7,588 nucleotides of DNA from JANRLJ01 sp034437895 (GCA_034437895.1 DAOTTO010000509.1:1-7588); one strand, 5' to 3'; shown: positions 1 through 6,205, counted from the stretch's first letter. Numbers and translations: made by a program. Notes: generated by a model from the sequence alone, not told the origin.

Positions 1-1
1 G

Positions 2-55
2 GATAATGGCAAGGAGTTCTGCTTCGCGCACGTTATTCATACCCCAACTTTATAG
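2..55 (+). other. C-terminal tail of an unidentified upstream reading frame (partial)
   Basis: A reading frame enters from the left edge and ends at TAG 53-55, giving 17 residues that contain DNGKEFC. The pattern D-N-G-x-E-F is the second catalytic-aspartate motif of DDE (rve) integrase-type transposases, so this could be the last scrap of a decayed insertion sequence. It could equally be the tail of an Rhs toxin whose immunity gene is at 282, or chance. Seventeen residues cannot decide between these. Confidence 0.2.
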
Positions 56-281
56 CTCGTTTTTTTCCTTTTGGCTATACTTTCCCTGTGTAGTTACATA
101 AAGTGACCATTATGAGGCATACTCTCAACTATATAGTGTTCATTTACGCGATATGTCATTGGCGATAAATTGATTTTCTGAATTGAAACAGGCTGAGTAG
201 TTACACTAATTCAAGATAGTGAAGAGAAGGTGAATTCTCTTCACTAATTTAAAATCAATTTTAGTAAAGCAAAGGGAATCC
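56..281. other. AT-rich non-coding spacer
   Basis: No convincing coding frame is seen. The stretch is AT-rich, has a run of seven T near 60-66 and several TATA-like hexamers (for example TATACT 76-81 and TATAGT 132-137), but none has a good -35 box at proper spacing, so no promoter is called. Its only clear structure is the hairpin at 217-246. The length and composition fit a recombination scar between cassettes or the leader of the gene at 282. Confidence 0.5.
217..246 (+). terminator. 12-bp perfect hairpin ahead of the first immunity-like gene
   Basis: TAGTGAAGAGAA (217-228) pairs perfectly with TTCTCTTCACTA (235-246) around the six-base loop GGTGAA. The following bases are ATTTAAAATC rather than a clean T run, so as an intrinsic terminator it is weak. 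It sits 35 bases before the ATG at 282 and may end upstream transcription or act in the leader of that gene. The stem is directly visible; the function is inferred. Confidence 0.45.
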
Positions 282-713
282 ATGACAAGCACTATTTATA
301 ATGCAATTGAAGCTGTAGCACAAAAACGTAAAATCTCTTTCACCATATTAAACTTTGAGGAGAGTAGAAAAATTCATCGTGAGGTAACATTCAAATTTGC
401 CGATTCTGTGTATGAACAGGATTGGCTTTGGGAATATTTGAATGATAGTTTAGCCATTCAAAATCCATCAGCATGGCGTTGGATAAGCGAATTTAATACC
501 ACTGATCCTATAATTCTGTTCTTTAACCCGAGTGATGAAAAAAGTGCTTTTGAGTTTCCCGACATTCACAACATTATAGATATTCTTAAAGATACTTTCG
601 GATTTGAGTTCTACCTGTGTAATAAGAATTTAGATTATCTTCTTTGCTTTAATCATCACGACTTTCTCATTGCTTGTGGAACTGCAAAAAGCTGGTTGCA
701 ATCAAAGCTATAA
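282..713 (+). CDS. Small soluble protein, probable Rhs-type immunity protein
   Basis: This is a 143-residue acidic, aromatic-rich protein with no signal peptide or membrane segment, so it is probably cytosolic. The start is supported by AAAGGGA at 271-277, four bases before the ATG. The C-terminal half has the pattern GFEFYLCNKN..LLCFNHHDFLIACGTAKSWL (paraphrased; residues about 106-140), which reads as strand-turn-strand followed by a helix, typical of small alpha/beta immunity proteins. I do not recognise a named family with certainty. It is strikingly AT-rich compared with the Rhs core pieces downstream, as immunity genes of swappable toxin cassettes often are. The toxin it would neutralise should lie upstream; at most its last residues are in the window. 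Seen: size, start, composition and neighbourhood. Inferred: the immunity role. It could instead be an unrelated cargo gene. Confidence 0.6.
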   Translation: MTSTIYNAIEAVAQKRKISFTILNFEESRKIHREVTFKFADSVYEQDWLWEYLNDSLAIQNPSAWRWISEFNTTDPIILFFNPSDEKSAFEFPDIHNIIDILKDTFGFEFYLCNKNLDYLLCFNHHDFLIACGTAKSWLQSKL

Positions 714-875
714 TACTTATGAAGAAATCAGTGGTATAGACGAGGTGGCATTGCTCTTACAAATCGACATTTTAGACTGCTTAGTACATCGTTAGCCTTT
801 TTATATGATTAGCTCTAGCCCTTGAATTGCTAGTAAATACTACTATTTACTGATACTGCCAATCTTGCTTTAACC
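714..875. other. Spacer between immunity gene and truncated Rhs core
   Basis: No gene is seen. The spacer is AT-rich and holds a small hairpin at 832-851. The frame of the Rhs fragment stays open back to 837 (stop TAA at 834-836), but residues before Gly 876-878 do not resemble Rhs core, so the similarity starts abruptly at 876. This is what a recombination or deletion junction would look like. Confidence 0.5.
832..851. repeat. Short AT-rich inverted repeat
   Basis: AGTAAATA (832-839) pairs with TATTTACT (844-851) around the loop CTAC, 25 bases before the Rhs similarity begins at 876. The stem is AT-only apart from its terminal G-C pair, so it is weak and could be chance in AT-rich DNA. No T tract follows. 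Confidence 0.3.
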
Positions 876-989
876 GGCGTGTTCCTGTCCAAAGACCCGT
901 TTGCAGGTTGGACGCAGCGCGTCATGTCGCGCAATGGCTACACTTACGCTGAAGGCAACCCAGTCAACTTTACCGACCCCAGCGGTGAG
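876..989 (+). repeat. Rhs core end, repeat copy 1 (114 bp)
   Basis: The stretch from GGC 876 to GAG 989 aligns without gaps to 3113-3226. I count seven mismatches in 114 bases (about 94% identity), every one at a third codon position and synonymous, so both copies encode the same 38 residues (GVFLSKDPFAG... to ...DPSGE). Similarity stops sharply at both ends. It is the likely recombination handle by which different C-terminal cassettes are exchanged. Confidence 0.9.
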
Positions 990-1892
990 TTTTTACCGCT
1001 GCTGCTTGGTATTCCAGTCATTGTCGGAATTACGGCTGCGGCGTATCATCTTTTTGTTGACCAAGGCTATGGCAGAGGCGGACGCAACTCTGGCGGGCGC
1101 ACCTCAGTCCCAGACCTAATTAATCGGGCGGTTCGATGTGGCGATTTGAGAGCTGCGGCGGAAGCGGGCGGCGCAGCGACAGCCGGAGCAGCCGAAGCGA
1201 TTGCAGGCATCGGACTGGGTCCTATTTATCTCGTTGGTGCTGGGTTAAACGCCTTGGGTGGCAATGGATGGACACCGCGCGAAGCGAATCGCTCGTTGCT
1301 ATCACTGGTCGGGCTGGGCGATGAGTATGACCGTCTCATTCGCAATCTGTATTTCAACGCGGGGAGCTTGGGTGCAGGGGTTGGAACCCTGTTTATCTCG
1401 TTTGAGACCTACGCCCGGTTAGCAAGCGAGTTGGGGCAGTTGGGGACAGTATGCTATGTCTTTAATGGCAACCAGCTTATGCTCACCTTGGTGGCAGTGA
1501 ACGACGGTCAATTGGTCGTTACGGCTGTCGGCGCGGCGGGTGTCTCTGGGCAGATCGTTTTGATGGCTCAAACCGGAACTGGTGGAGGTTCAGGTGGTGA
1601 ACCAGAATTTAATGTTCAAGATACGATTAACGATCTTAATTCACGTTCACGTCCTGGAAGATCAACAAAAGGTCGGGCAGTTCAGCGTGAAATGGATGGT
1701 GGATATGAAGCAGCATTGCATGAATTTGAAGCTCTACCCTTAGAAAATGTTGAAACGATTCCTGGAGGCGGAAGTAGAGGTCAACTTCCAGATGGCTCAT
1801 GGGTTAACGTCCGTCCGAATAGTAGTCAGGGATCGCCAACCTTAGAATTCCAAATTGGAAATCGTAATTACAAATATCGGTTTGGGAATTAA
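879..1892 (+). CDS. 5'-truncated Rhs C-terminal toxin module (orphan cassette A)
   Basis: Rhs proteins carry a large YD-repeat shell whose conserved core ends in DPxG; after that point comes a variable toxin tip. Here only the core end is left (residues 1-36 from GTG 879, with NPVNFTDPSG at 27-36). Next come a hydrophobic, Gly/Ala-rich pre-toxin region (38-59, 92-127, 200-230), a flexible linker TGTGGGSGG (232-240), and a distinct domain at 241-337. That last domain has RSTKGRAVQREMDGGYEAAL, then GQLPDGSWVNVRPNSS and PTLEFQIG. This pattern recalls C-terminal RNase-like domains of polymorphic toxins (a BECR-fold RNase is my guess); catalytic residues cannot be assigned by eye. GTG 879 has no visible ribosome site and the core is cut, so the module is probably silent unless recombined onto a full rhs gene. 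The tip is much more AT-rich than the part before it. The immunity candidate follows after eight bases. Confidence 0.75.
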   Translation: MFLSKDPFAGWTQRVMSRNGYTYAEGNPVNFTDPSGEFLPLLLGIPVIVGITAAAYHLFVDQGYGRGGRNSGGRTSVPDLINRAVRCGDLRAAAEAGGAATAGAAEAIAGIGLGPIYLVGAGLNALGGNGWTPREANRSLLSLVGLGDEYDRLIRNLYFNAGSLGAGVGTLFISFETYARLASELGQLGTVCYVFNGNQLMLTLVAVNDGQLVVTAVGAAGVSGQIVLMAQTGTGGGSGGEPEFNVQDTINDLNSRSRPGRSTKGRAVQREMDGGYEAALHEFEALPLENVETIPGGGSRGQLPDGSWVNVRPNSSQGSPTLEFQIGNRNYKYRFGN

Positions 1893-1900
1893 AAATCAGT

Positions 1901-2965
1901 ATGCAAGAAATATTCGATAAAAGCCAAATCAAGAGCATATCAGATTTGCTATCTCCCGTGATAGATAAATTTGATAATGTATTGAATACTTGGATTTCTA
2001 CTCACCGTTGGGCAATAGTTCCAATTATTAGCCTAAAGCATTTCTATCCAGAAAAACGCTATTCTGAATGGATATTAAATGCAGTGAGTAGTCTTCAATA
2101 TTCTCAATGTTATGTTGCAACCACCCCGCGCGACTCTGATACTCACGTCTATACAATTAATCCGCTTTCCGATGAAATCACTTCGTTCTTTTATTATTCA
2201 GGAACCCAAGTACTTGCACTTTTTCCAGATACATTGGAATTCGTAATCCTGAATTTACCGAACATTTGTTTGATTGTCGCCGGTCCAAAGACGTTCGTAA
2301 CAAAGTGCGTAGGCACTTCCCTATCGACAGCGCGGACTATTTTTATTGAATGGGTCGGAGATGGGATAAAACGAAAAGAAATAGAGAATCGGCTAGTGCA
2401 TATTTATAAGCGCTACAAGCGCACGAACGGTGATATTCTATTGCTTAAGGAAAGTATAAACTTGGTCTACATTCAAGAAAAATTTAGCCGAATTCTACCC
2501 GTTGATATCTATAACATTAGAGAACTTATTGTTATGAATAAATGGGTTGCAATAGCTATACCTGAAAAAATTCAATTGATGGAGTCGGAATGGTTAGCGC
2601 TTACGATCCGTCAAATGGGATACACAAGTTGTTATGTAGTCGATCTTGGCGTTGAAACTATCAAAGCGTATGAAGTGAATATTTCACTTGATGCCCTTGT
2701 TTCAATACAAGAAGAACTTTGTCCTTTTGGTTTTATCATGGCACCAGATGATCTAAGTTTTCTTGTTTATTCCGATCCAGAAGGATACTTCTTCCTTATC
2801 ATTGGCTCAAATGACTTTGTTGAAAATTCTATTGGAACCAGCATTAAGGTAGCGATGGATATCTTTCAGGATTATGTTGAGCAGTCCGAGTGGGAAAGTG
2901 GAGAAATATCTTTACTTGAGCGAGTCTTGGAACTTATGAAAATTAACCAAGACATTAACTCATGA
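1901..2965 (+). CDS. Two-domain immunity protein candidate for cassette A (internal tandem duplication)
   Basis: This 354-residue cytosolic protein starts eight bases after the toxin stop. Only a weak GGGA (1884-1887) precedes the ATG, so translation is probably coupled to the toxin frame. The protein is an internal duplication: residues about 36-152 align with about 214-327. Shared landmarks are W37/W215, W57/W231, the triplet CYV at 70-72/244-246, FPD 108-110/APD 281-283, a hydrophobic strand ending in Gly (CLIVAG/FLIIGS), GTS at 138-140/312-314, and the F/V of the last helix at 148,152/322,326. A charged helical linker (about 153-212) joins the halves. No enzyme motif, signal peptide or membrane helix is visible. 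The position directly behind a toxin tip, the same low GC as that tip, and the lack of other features support an immunity role. I do not recognise the family. One half may bind this toxin and the other a relative, or both may bind together. Confidence 0.65.
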   Translation: MQEIFDKSQIKSISDLLSPVIDKFDNVLNTWISTHRWAIVPIISLKHFYPEKRYSEWILNAVSSLQYSQCYVATTPRDSDTHVYTINPLSDEITSFFYYSGTQVLALFPDTLEFVILNLPNICLIVAGPKTFVTKCVGTSLSTARTIFIEWVGDGIKRKEIENRLVHIYKRYKRTNGDILLLKESINLVYIQEKFSRILPVDIYNIRELIVMNKWVAIAIPEKIQLMESEWLALTIRQMGYTSCYVVDLGVETIKAYEVNISLDALVSIQEELCPFGFIMAPDDLSFLVYSDPEGYFFLIIGSNDFVENSIGTSIKVAMDIFQDYVEQSEWESGEISLLERVLELMKINQDINS

Positions 2966-2998
2966 TGCTAAATTAATTTCTAAACTCAGTATCAATGA

Positions 2999-3463
2999 GT
3001 GTGCATAACAGGAAAATTTTCCACACTCTCTTCCAATCTTTGCTACACAGGTGAGTACACTGATCCATCCGGCTTAGTCTACCTCCGCGCACGCTACATG
3101 AATCCGTCGCTTGGCGTGTTCCTGTCCAAAGACCCGTTTGCAGGTTGGACGCAGCGCGTGATGTCGCGCAATGGCTATACCTACGCCGAAGGCAACCCGG
3201 TCAACTTTACCGATCCCAGCGGCGAGTTGATCCCGCTTATTGGGGCGTTAGTTGGTGGTACTATCGGTGGGTTCGGTGCAGGCTACTACGCCGCCCAACT
3301 GTATGACATGGCCAAAAGCTGCCAATGTGGTAAATCATGGCGGCAGTGGGCAGATCACACGAATAAGTGGAAGTTTATTGCGACAGCGGCAGCAGCAGGG
3401 GGTCTTGTTGGTGCTGGGCTTGGCGCACTAGCAACCGTTAATGCAGAAGTGGCGAGGCTATGA
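2999..3463 (+). CDS. 5'-truncated Rhs core with pre-toxin stub, toxin domain missing (orphan cassette B)
   Basis: This frame carries a longer slice of the Rhs-associated core than cassette A: YTGEYTDPSGLVYLRARYMN (residues 16-35) and then NPVNFTDPSG ending at 75. The first 15 residues are not Rhs-like and a stop (TGA 2996-2998) sits directly before the GTG used here, so this is not a natural start and similarity really begins near 3044. After the DPSG junction come only 79 residues: two Gly/Ala-rich hydrophobic stretches (about 81-95 and 127-145) around a polar segment with CQCGKSWRQW (108-117). These look like the pre-toxin or translocation part. No catalytic domain follows before TGA 3461-3463. 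The stop overlaps the ATG of the next gene as ATGA. The toxin was probably deleted, or the tip is a type I cannot recognise. Confidence 0.7.
   Translation: MCITGKFSTLSSNLCYTGEYTDPSGLVYLRARYMNPSLGVFLSKDPFAGWTQRVMSRNGYTYAEGNPVNFTDPSGELIPLIGALVGGTIGGFGAGYYAAQLYDMAKSCQCGKSWRQWADHTNKWKFIATAAAAGGLVGAGLGALATVNAEVARL
3113..3226 (+). repeat. Rhs core end, repeat copy 2 (114 bp)
   Basis: This is the partner of 876-989. It has the same 38 residues and seven silent third-position differences. Here the core continues upstream to about 3044, whereas copy 1 begins abruptly, so copy 1 has lost more of the core. The offset between copies is 2237 bases. Confidence 0.9.
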
Positions 3464-3897
3464 AATATAAACTTGTAATCTTTGCGGACTATTTTCATTT
3501 TTATGTATAAGACGATGGTAGATATTTTGGAAAAGTGATAGAAAATCTTTGGGACGAACAATCTTTAAAGGATATGGTTGCCACTAGGCCAGGTCTAATT
3601 GCAGTTGCCACTGCTCGAAATATGTCCGTGCCAGTCACTATCGAAATAGAAGAAGATGAAACCATTAAAATTGAAACCAGTGAATGGGATCATATTGTAG
3701 AACGTACTATAGAAATATCATCTGGTCGGATCGTTGTTTTAGGAACTACTGATTTCTATCCCTCGGCCACCAGAATTGAAGTAAAGCCTAACATTTATAG
3801 AGTTACTATTTACTACAGCGGTCTAAAGACGTTGAGTGAAGATGGATTAGACGGAAATGACTCTTATAGACTCGTTTTTGAACCATCATCCCAATAA
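3460..3897 (+). pseudogene. Immunity-like gene interrupted by an in-frame TAA
   Basis: The frame opens at ATG 3460, overlapping the Rhs stop as ATGA, and runs to TAA 3895-3897, but TAA at 3508-3510 interrupts it after 16 codons. Both sides fit one protein: before the stop KLVIFADYFHFYV, after it DDGRYFGKVIENLW and later EWDHIVERTIEISSGRIVVL and LSEDGLDGNDSYRL. From memory, this matches a widespread uncharacterised family of about 145 residues that begins ADYxQFYLQDE and contains DHVVE...SGR and LSEDGLDG. In that family the residue at the stop is usually Gln, so a single CAA to TAA change explains it. The remainder could still be translated from GTG 3535 (120 residues, no good ribosome site), without the first beta strand. 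The function of the family is unknown to me; the position behind a toxin stub suggests immunity. A sequencing error at 3508 is the main alternative. Confidence 0.7.
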
Positions 3898-3996
3898 AAC
3901 CTAATGCGACCTGACTGTTCCATGTAAAGAGGAATTATCCTCAACTTTGACCCTAACACCAACGAAATTCCATAAATCGCGGTTGTACTTATAGAA
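3898..3996. other. Spacer with a possible toxin stump
   Basis: About 100 bases without a gene. A short frame after TAA 3925-3927 reads RGIILNFDPNTNEIP and stops at TAA 3973-3975; it could be the end of a deleted toxin tip preceding the next immunity gene, but it is only 15 residues. A five-base stem GAGGA/TCCTC lies at its start and is too small to call. Confidence 0.25.
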
Positions 3997-4011
3997 ATGA
4001 GACGGATACCT

Positions 4012-4416
4012 ATGGAACTTTTGCAGGAAATTTTTGAAACCTTAAAGAAATTTGATGAAGGGTTATTAGAAGGCGAAACCTTTGTCCAGACCTACCTTAA
4101 AATGTGGTTTAAGCTAAGAGATGTCCAATATGAAGCTATCGACAAAATGGGCTTTAGTGATGAACTTAAAGCATTAGATAAGAGACGTTTTTTACAGGAA
4201 ATAGATAATGAAACATACTTGCAACAAAATGATGCAATTATTCGCCAAATCACTGATTTGGAAGTACCCATAGGGTCAAAGAATGATAAGTTGCTAGGGC
4301 ATCTCTTCGTGGAAGCGAGTGAGTACAGCGAAGATCCAGAATACACAGATGGCATTGGGATAGACGAATTACACCAGGTCGTCAAAGAAACGCTTTCAGA
4401 ATTAGAGATCACATAA
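4012..4416 (+). CDS. Colicin D-type self-immunity-like protein, orphaned
   Basis: The product is 134 residues from ATG 4012; an in-frame ATG 15 bases earlier (3997) would give 139. I prefer 4012 because a GAGACGGA stretch (3999-4006) sits just before it, while 3997 has nothing. The protein is acidic and mostly helical, soluble, without a signal peptide. The N-terminal FDEGLLEGETFVQTYLKMWF and the C-terminal LLGHLFVEASEYSEDPEY followed by IDELHQVVKETL resemble the colicin D immunity / bacterial self-protective colicin-like immunity family, whose members bind the catalytic site of tRNA-cleaving toxins. That comparison is from memory. No toxin lies upstream: only about 100 bases separate it from the broken gene before it. 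It is therefore an orphan immunity gene, which could still protect against kin carrying the toxin. Low GC matches the other immunity genes of the array. Confidence 0.6.
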   Translation: MELLQEIFETLKKFDEGLLEGETFVQTYLKMWFKLRDVQYEAIDKMGFSDELKALDKRRFLQEIDNETYLQQNDAIIRQITDLEVPIGSKNDKLLGHLFVEASEYSEDPEYTDGIGIDELHQVVKETLSELEIT

Positions 4417-4439
4417 AAGACATTTATAAAAACTGATTC

Positions 4440-4613
4440 AAACATGACGGCCTCGGCTTGACGCGCTTCCTGACCAATCCCGCTGGCGTGGCGACTTACA
4501 ACGCCAGCTACTTTGGTTTCTCCACTCCTTTTAAATTCTATTTATTGCAGACTCGGCTTTTTCTGGCTATCGTCTATGCTGCATTCAACAATCAATCTAT
4601 TTCTAGCTTTTGA
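4440..4613 (+). pseudogene. Third Rhs core fragment (HDGLG...YFG), remnant
   Basis: After TGA 4434-4436 the frame reads FKHDGLGLTRFLTNPAGVA, then TYNASYFGF, and stays open to TGA 4611-4613. HDGLG-x-TR-x-LT-(N/D)-P-x-G followed by Y-x-x-x-x-FG is the signature of the Rhs core a few dozen residues before the YTGEYTDPSGL segment seen in cassette B. Similarity covers about 4443-4517; the rest of the frame is AT-rich and not Rhs-like. There is no start codon. It is therefore a scrap from a more N-terminal part of the core than the other two fragments. It is GC-rich (codons GGC, CTG, GCC) and flanked by AT-rich DNA on both sides, which makes the insertion-like edges easy to see. Confidence 0.7.
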
Positions 4614-4654
4614 TCTTCAGCCGTGATTTATTCTAAATAAAGGCATTCCCTTTT
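4518..4654. promoter_or_regulatory. Upstream region of the MFS gene
   Basis: AT-rich stretch between the Rhs scrap and the exporter gene. A possible promoter is TTGCAG 4545-4550 and TATCGT 4568-4573 with a 17-base spacer; both boxes are poor matches. An AAAGG at 4638-4642 lies 12 bases before the ATG and is a distant ribosome site. No operator palindrome or regulator gene is visible. Confidence 0.25.
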
Positions 4655-6205
4655 ATGACGACAGATTCAAAGACGACAACTACCGAAAAATGGGTACTCG
4701 TAGCGACGATTCTCGCCTCCAGTATAGCATTTATCGACAGCTCCGCGCTTGATGTCGCCGCCAGTTCTCTCCAGACCGACCTCAATATCAGTGCAACACA
4801 ACTGCTGTGGGTCATCAATAGCTATACGCTGATGCTGGCGGCGCTCATTTTGATCGGCGGCTCTTTGGGCGATCATTACGGACGGAAGCGCGTATTTATG
4901 ATCGGCATCGGCGTGTTTGCGGCGGCCTCGTTGGTGTGCGGATTAGCACAAAATGTCGGTGTTCTGATCGCCGCCCGTACCGTGCAGGGGATCGGTGGTG
5001 CGTTGATGGTTCCCGGCAGCCTAGCGATTTTATCCGCCTCATTTTCCCCGGAAAGGCGCGGCATGGCAATCGGCACCTGGTCAACCTTCAGCACCTTAAC
5101 GACTCTGATGGGGCCAGTGCTGGGCGGATGGTTAGCGGAGCAGGGCTTATGGCGTGTCGTCTTTTTTATCAATCTGCCCCTCGCAGCATTCACCTTATTT
5201 GTGCTGGCGACTCGCGTTCCAGAAAGCCGCGACAGCACTGCCGCCAAGCAGCTTGATCTGCCCGGTGCGCTGCTGGTCACACTGGGATTAGCCGGAATTA
5301 CTTACGGCTTTACCGAAGCCCCCGGTCTCGGTTTTGGGCATCCGCGTATTCTATTCACGCTTGGCGGTGGGATTTTAGGGCTGCTGGCCTTTGTTTATGT
5401 TGAGATGCACAGCGCACATCCGATGGTGCCGCTGAAATTATTCAAGTCACGCACCTTTAGCGGAACGAATGCGCTTACCCTGCTGCTGTATGCCGCGCTT
5501 GGCGGTTTACCCTTCTTCTTTTTGTTGAATCTACAAAAAGTCCAGGAGTATCCCGCCGATGTTGCTGCGCTAACCTTTTTGCCCCTTGGGATTTTGTTGG
5601 CGATTATGTCGCGGCGGATGGGGCGGTTGGTCGATCAAGTCGGCGCACGTCTGCCACTGACAATTGGCCCAGCGCTGGCTGGGGTTGGCTTTTTTCTGTT
5701 CGCGTTGCCCGGCATTACCTCCGGGCCAGGGTCTTATTTCACAACCTATTTCCCGGCGGTAGTTCTGCTCGGCATTGGCATGGGCATTACCGTCGCGCCG
5801 CTGACGACTGCCGTGATGGGCAGCGCTCCCGCCGAGAGCAGCGGAACAGCATCCGGCATTAATAACGCGGTGGCGCGTACCGCCCGTGTGCTGGCGATTG
5901 CCATTTTCGGCGCGATTGCGCTGGCGGCTTTTAAGGGAACGCTGGAATCACGCACGGCTGATCTTGGATTAAGCGAGGAAGCACGTTCTTCCTTGAGCAT
6001 CGAAGCCTCCAAACTGGCCGATGCCGTCGCGCCGACGGGGTTAGATGCCGCGCAAACGTCAGCCGTTGAAGCCGCGATTGATTTAGCCTTCATCGACACG
6101 TTCCGTTTGCTCGCGCTAATTTCGGCAGGGCTAGCGTGGGGCAGCGCTGTTTTGGCTTGGCTGATTGTCGATGGACGTAAATCTACCGAAACCGCTTTGA
6201 CGTAA
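4655..6205 (+). CDS. MFS multidrug exporter, DHA2 family (EmrB/QacA type, 14 helices)
   Basis: This is a 516-residue inner-membrane proton/drug antiporter of the major facilitator superfamily. About 14 hydrophobic helices can be counted: roughly 13-35, 51-70, 80-98, 103-125, 138-158, 168-186, 201-219, 232-251, 271-292, 304-319, 333-352, 362-382, 408-425 and 484-505. Family motifs are in place: D28 in helix 1 (FIDSSALDVA), motif A GSLGDHYGRKR at 69-79, the motif B arginine R108 in ARTVQGIGGA, and motif C ending GPVLGG at 153-158, which marks exporters. A long polar loop (about 426-478) before the last helix is usual in this family. Length is normal and the frame intact. The substrate cannot be read from sequence. 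There is no EmrA-like adaptor or TetR/MarR regulator beside it. GC and codon use differ clearly from the array upstream, so it probably marks the return to ordinary chromosome. Confidence 0.9.
   Translation: MTTDSKTTTTEKWVLVATILASSIAFIDSSALDVAASSLQTDLNISATQLLWVINSYTLMLAALILIGGSLGDHYGRKRVFMIGIGVFAAASLVCGLAQNVGVLIAARTVQGIGGALMVPGSLAILSASFSPERRGMAIGTWSTFSTLTTLMGPVLGGWLAEQGLWRVVFFINLPLAAFTLFVLATRVPESRDSTAAKQLDLPGALLVTLGLAGITYGFTEAPGLGFGHPRILFTLGGGILGLLAFVYVEMHSAHPMVPLKLFKSRTFSGTNALTLLLYAALGGLPFFFLLNLQKVQEYPADVAALTFLPLGILLAIMSRRMGRLVDQVGARLPLTIGPALAGVGFFLFALPGITSGPGSYFTTYFPAVVLLGIGMGITVAPLTTAVMGSAPAESSGTASGINNAVARTARVLAIAIFGAIALAAFKGTLESRTADLGLSEEARSSLSIEASKLADAVAPTGLDAAQTSAVEAAIDLAFIDTFRLLALISAGLAWGSAVLAWLIVDGRKSTETALT

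Noticed and set aside
3011..3022. Palindrome GGAAAATTTTCC before cassette B, inside a weak GAGTGTG/CACACTC pair
   Set aside because: Short and AT-rich, not repeated elsewhere in the window, with no promoter around it; it could be an operator but nothing supports that.
3355..3561. Minus-strand frame of 68 codons across the Rhs stop and next gene
   Set aside because: It is antisense to the Rhs stub and the ATGA-overlapping gene, has low-complexity Ala/Pro content, and has no ribosome site.
3997..4011. ATG 3997 as the start of the colicin-immunity-like gene
   Set aside because: No ribosome site precedes it and the added MRRIP is unlike the rest; ATG 4012 is better placed, though the choice is not certain.
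4092..4445. Minus-strand frame of 117 codons opposite the colicin-immunity-like gene
   Set aside because: Ser- and Cys-rich product typical of an antisense shadow; the + strand frame has a coherent acidic helical protein.
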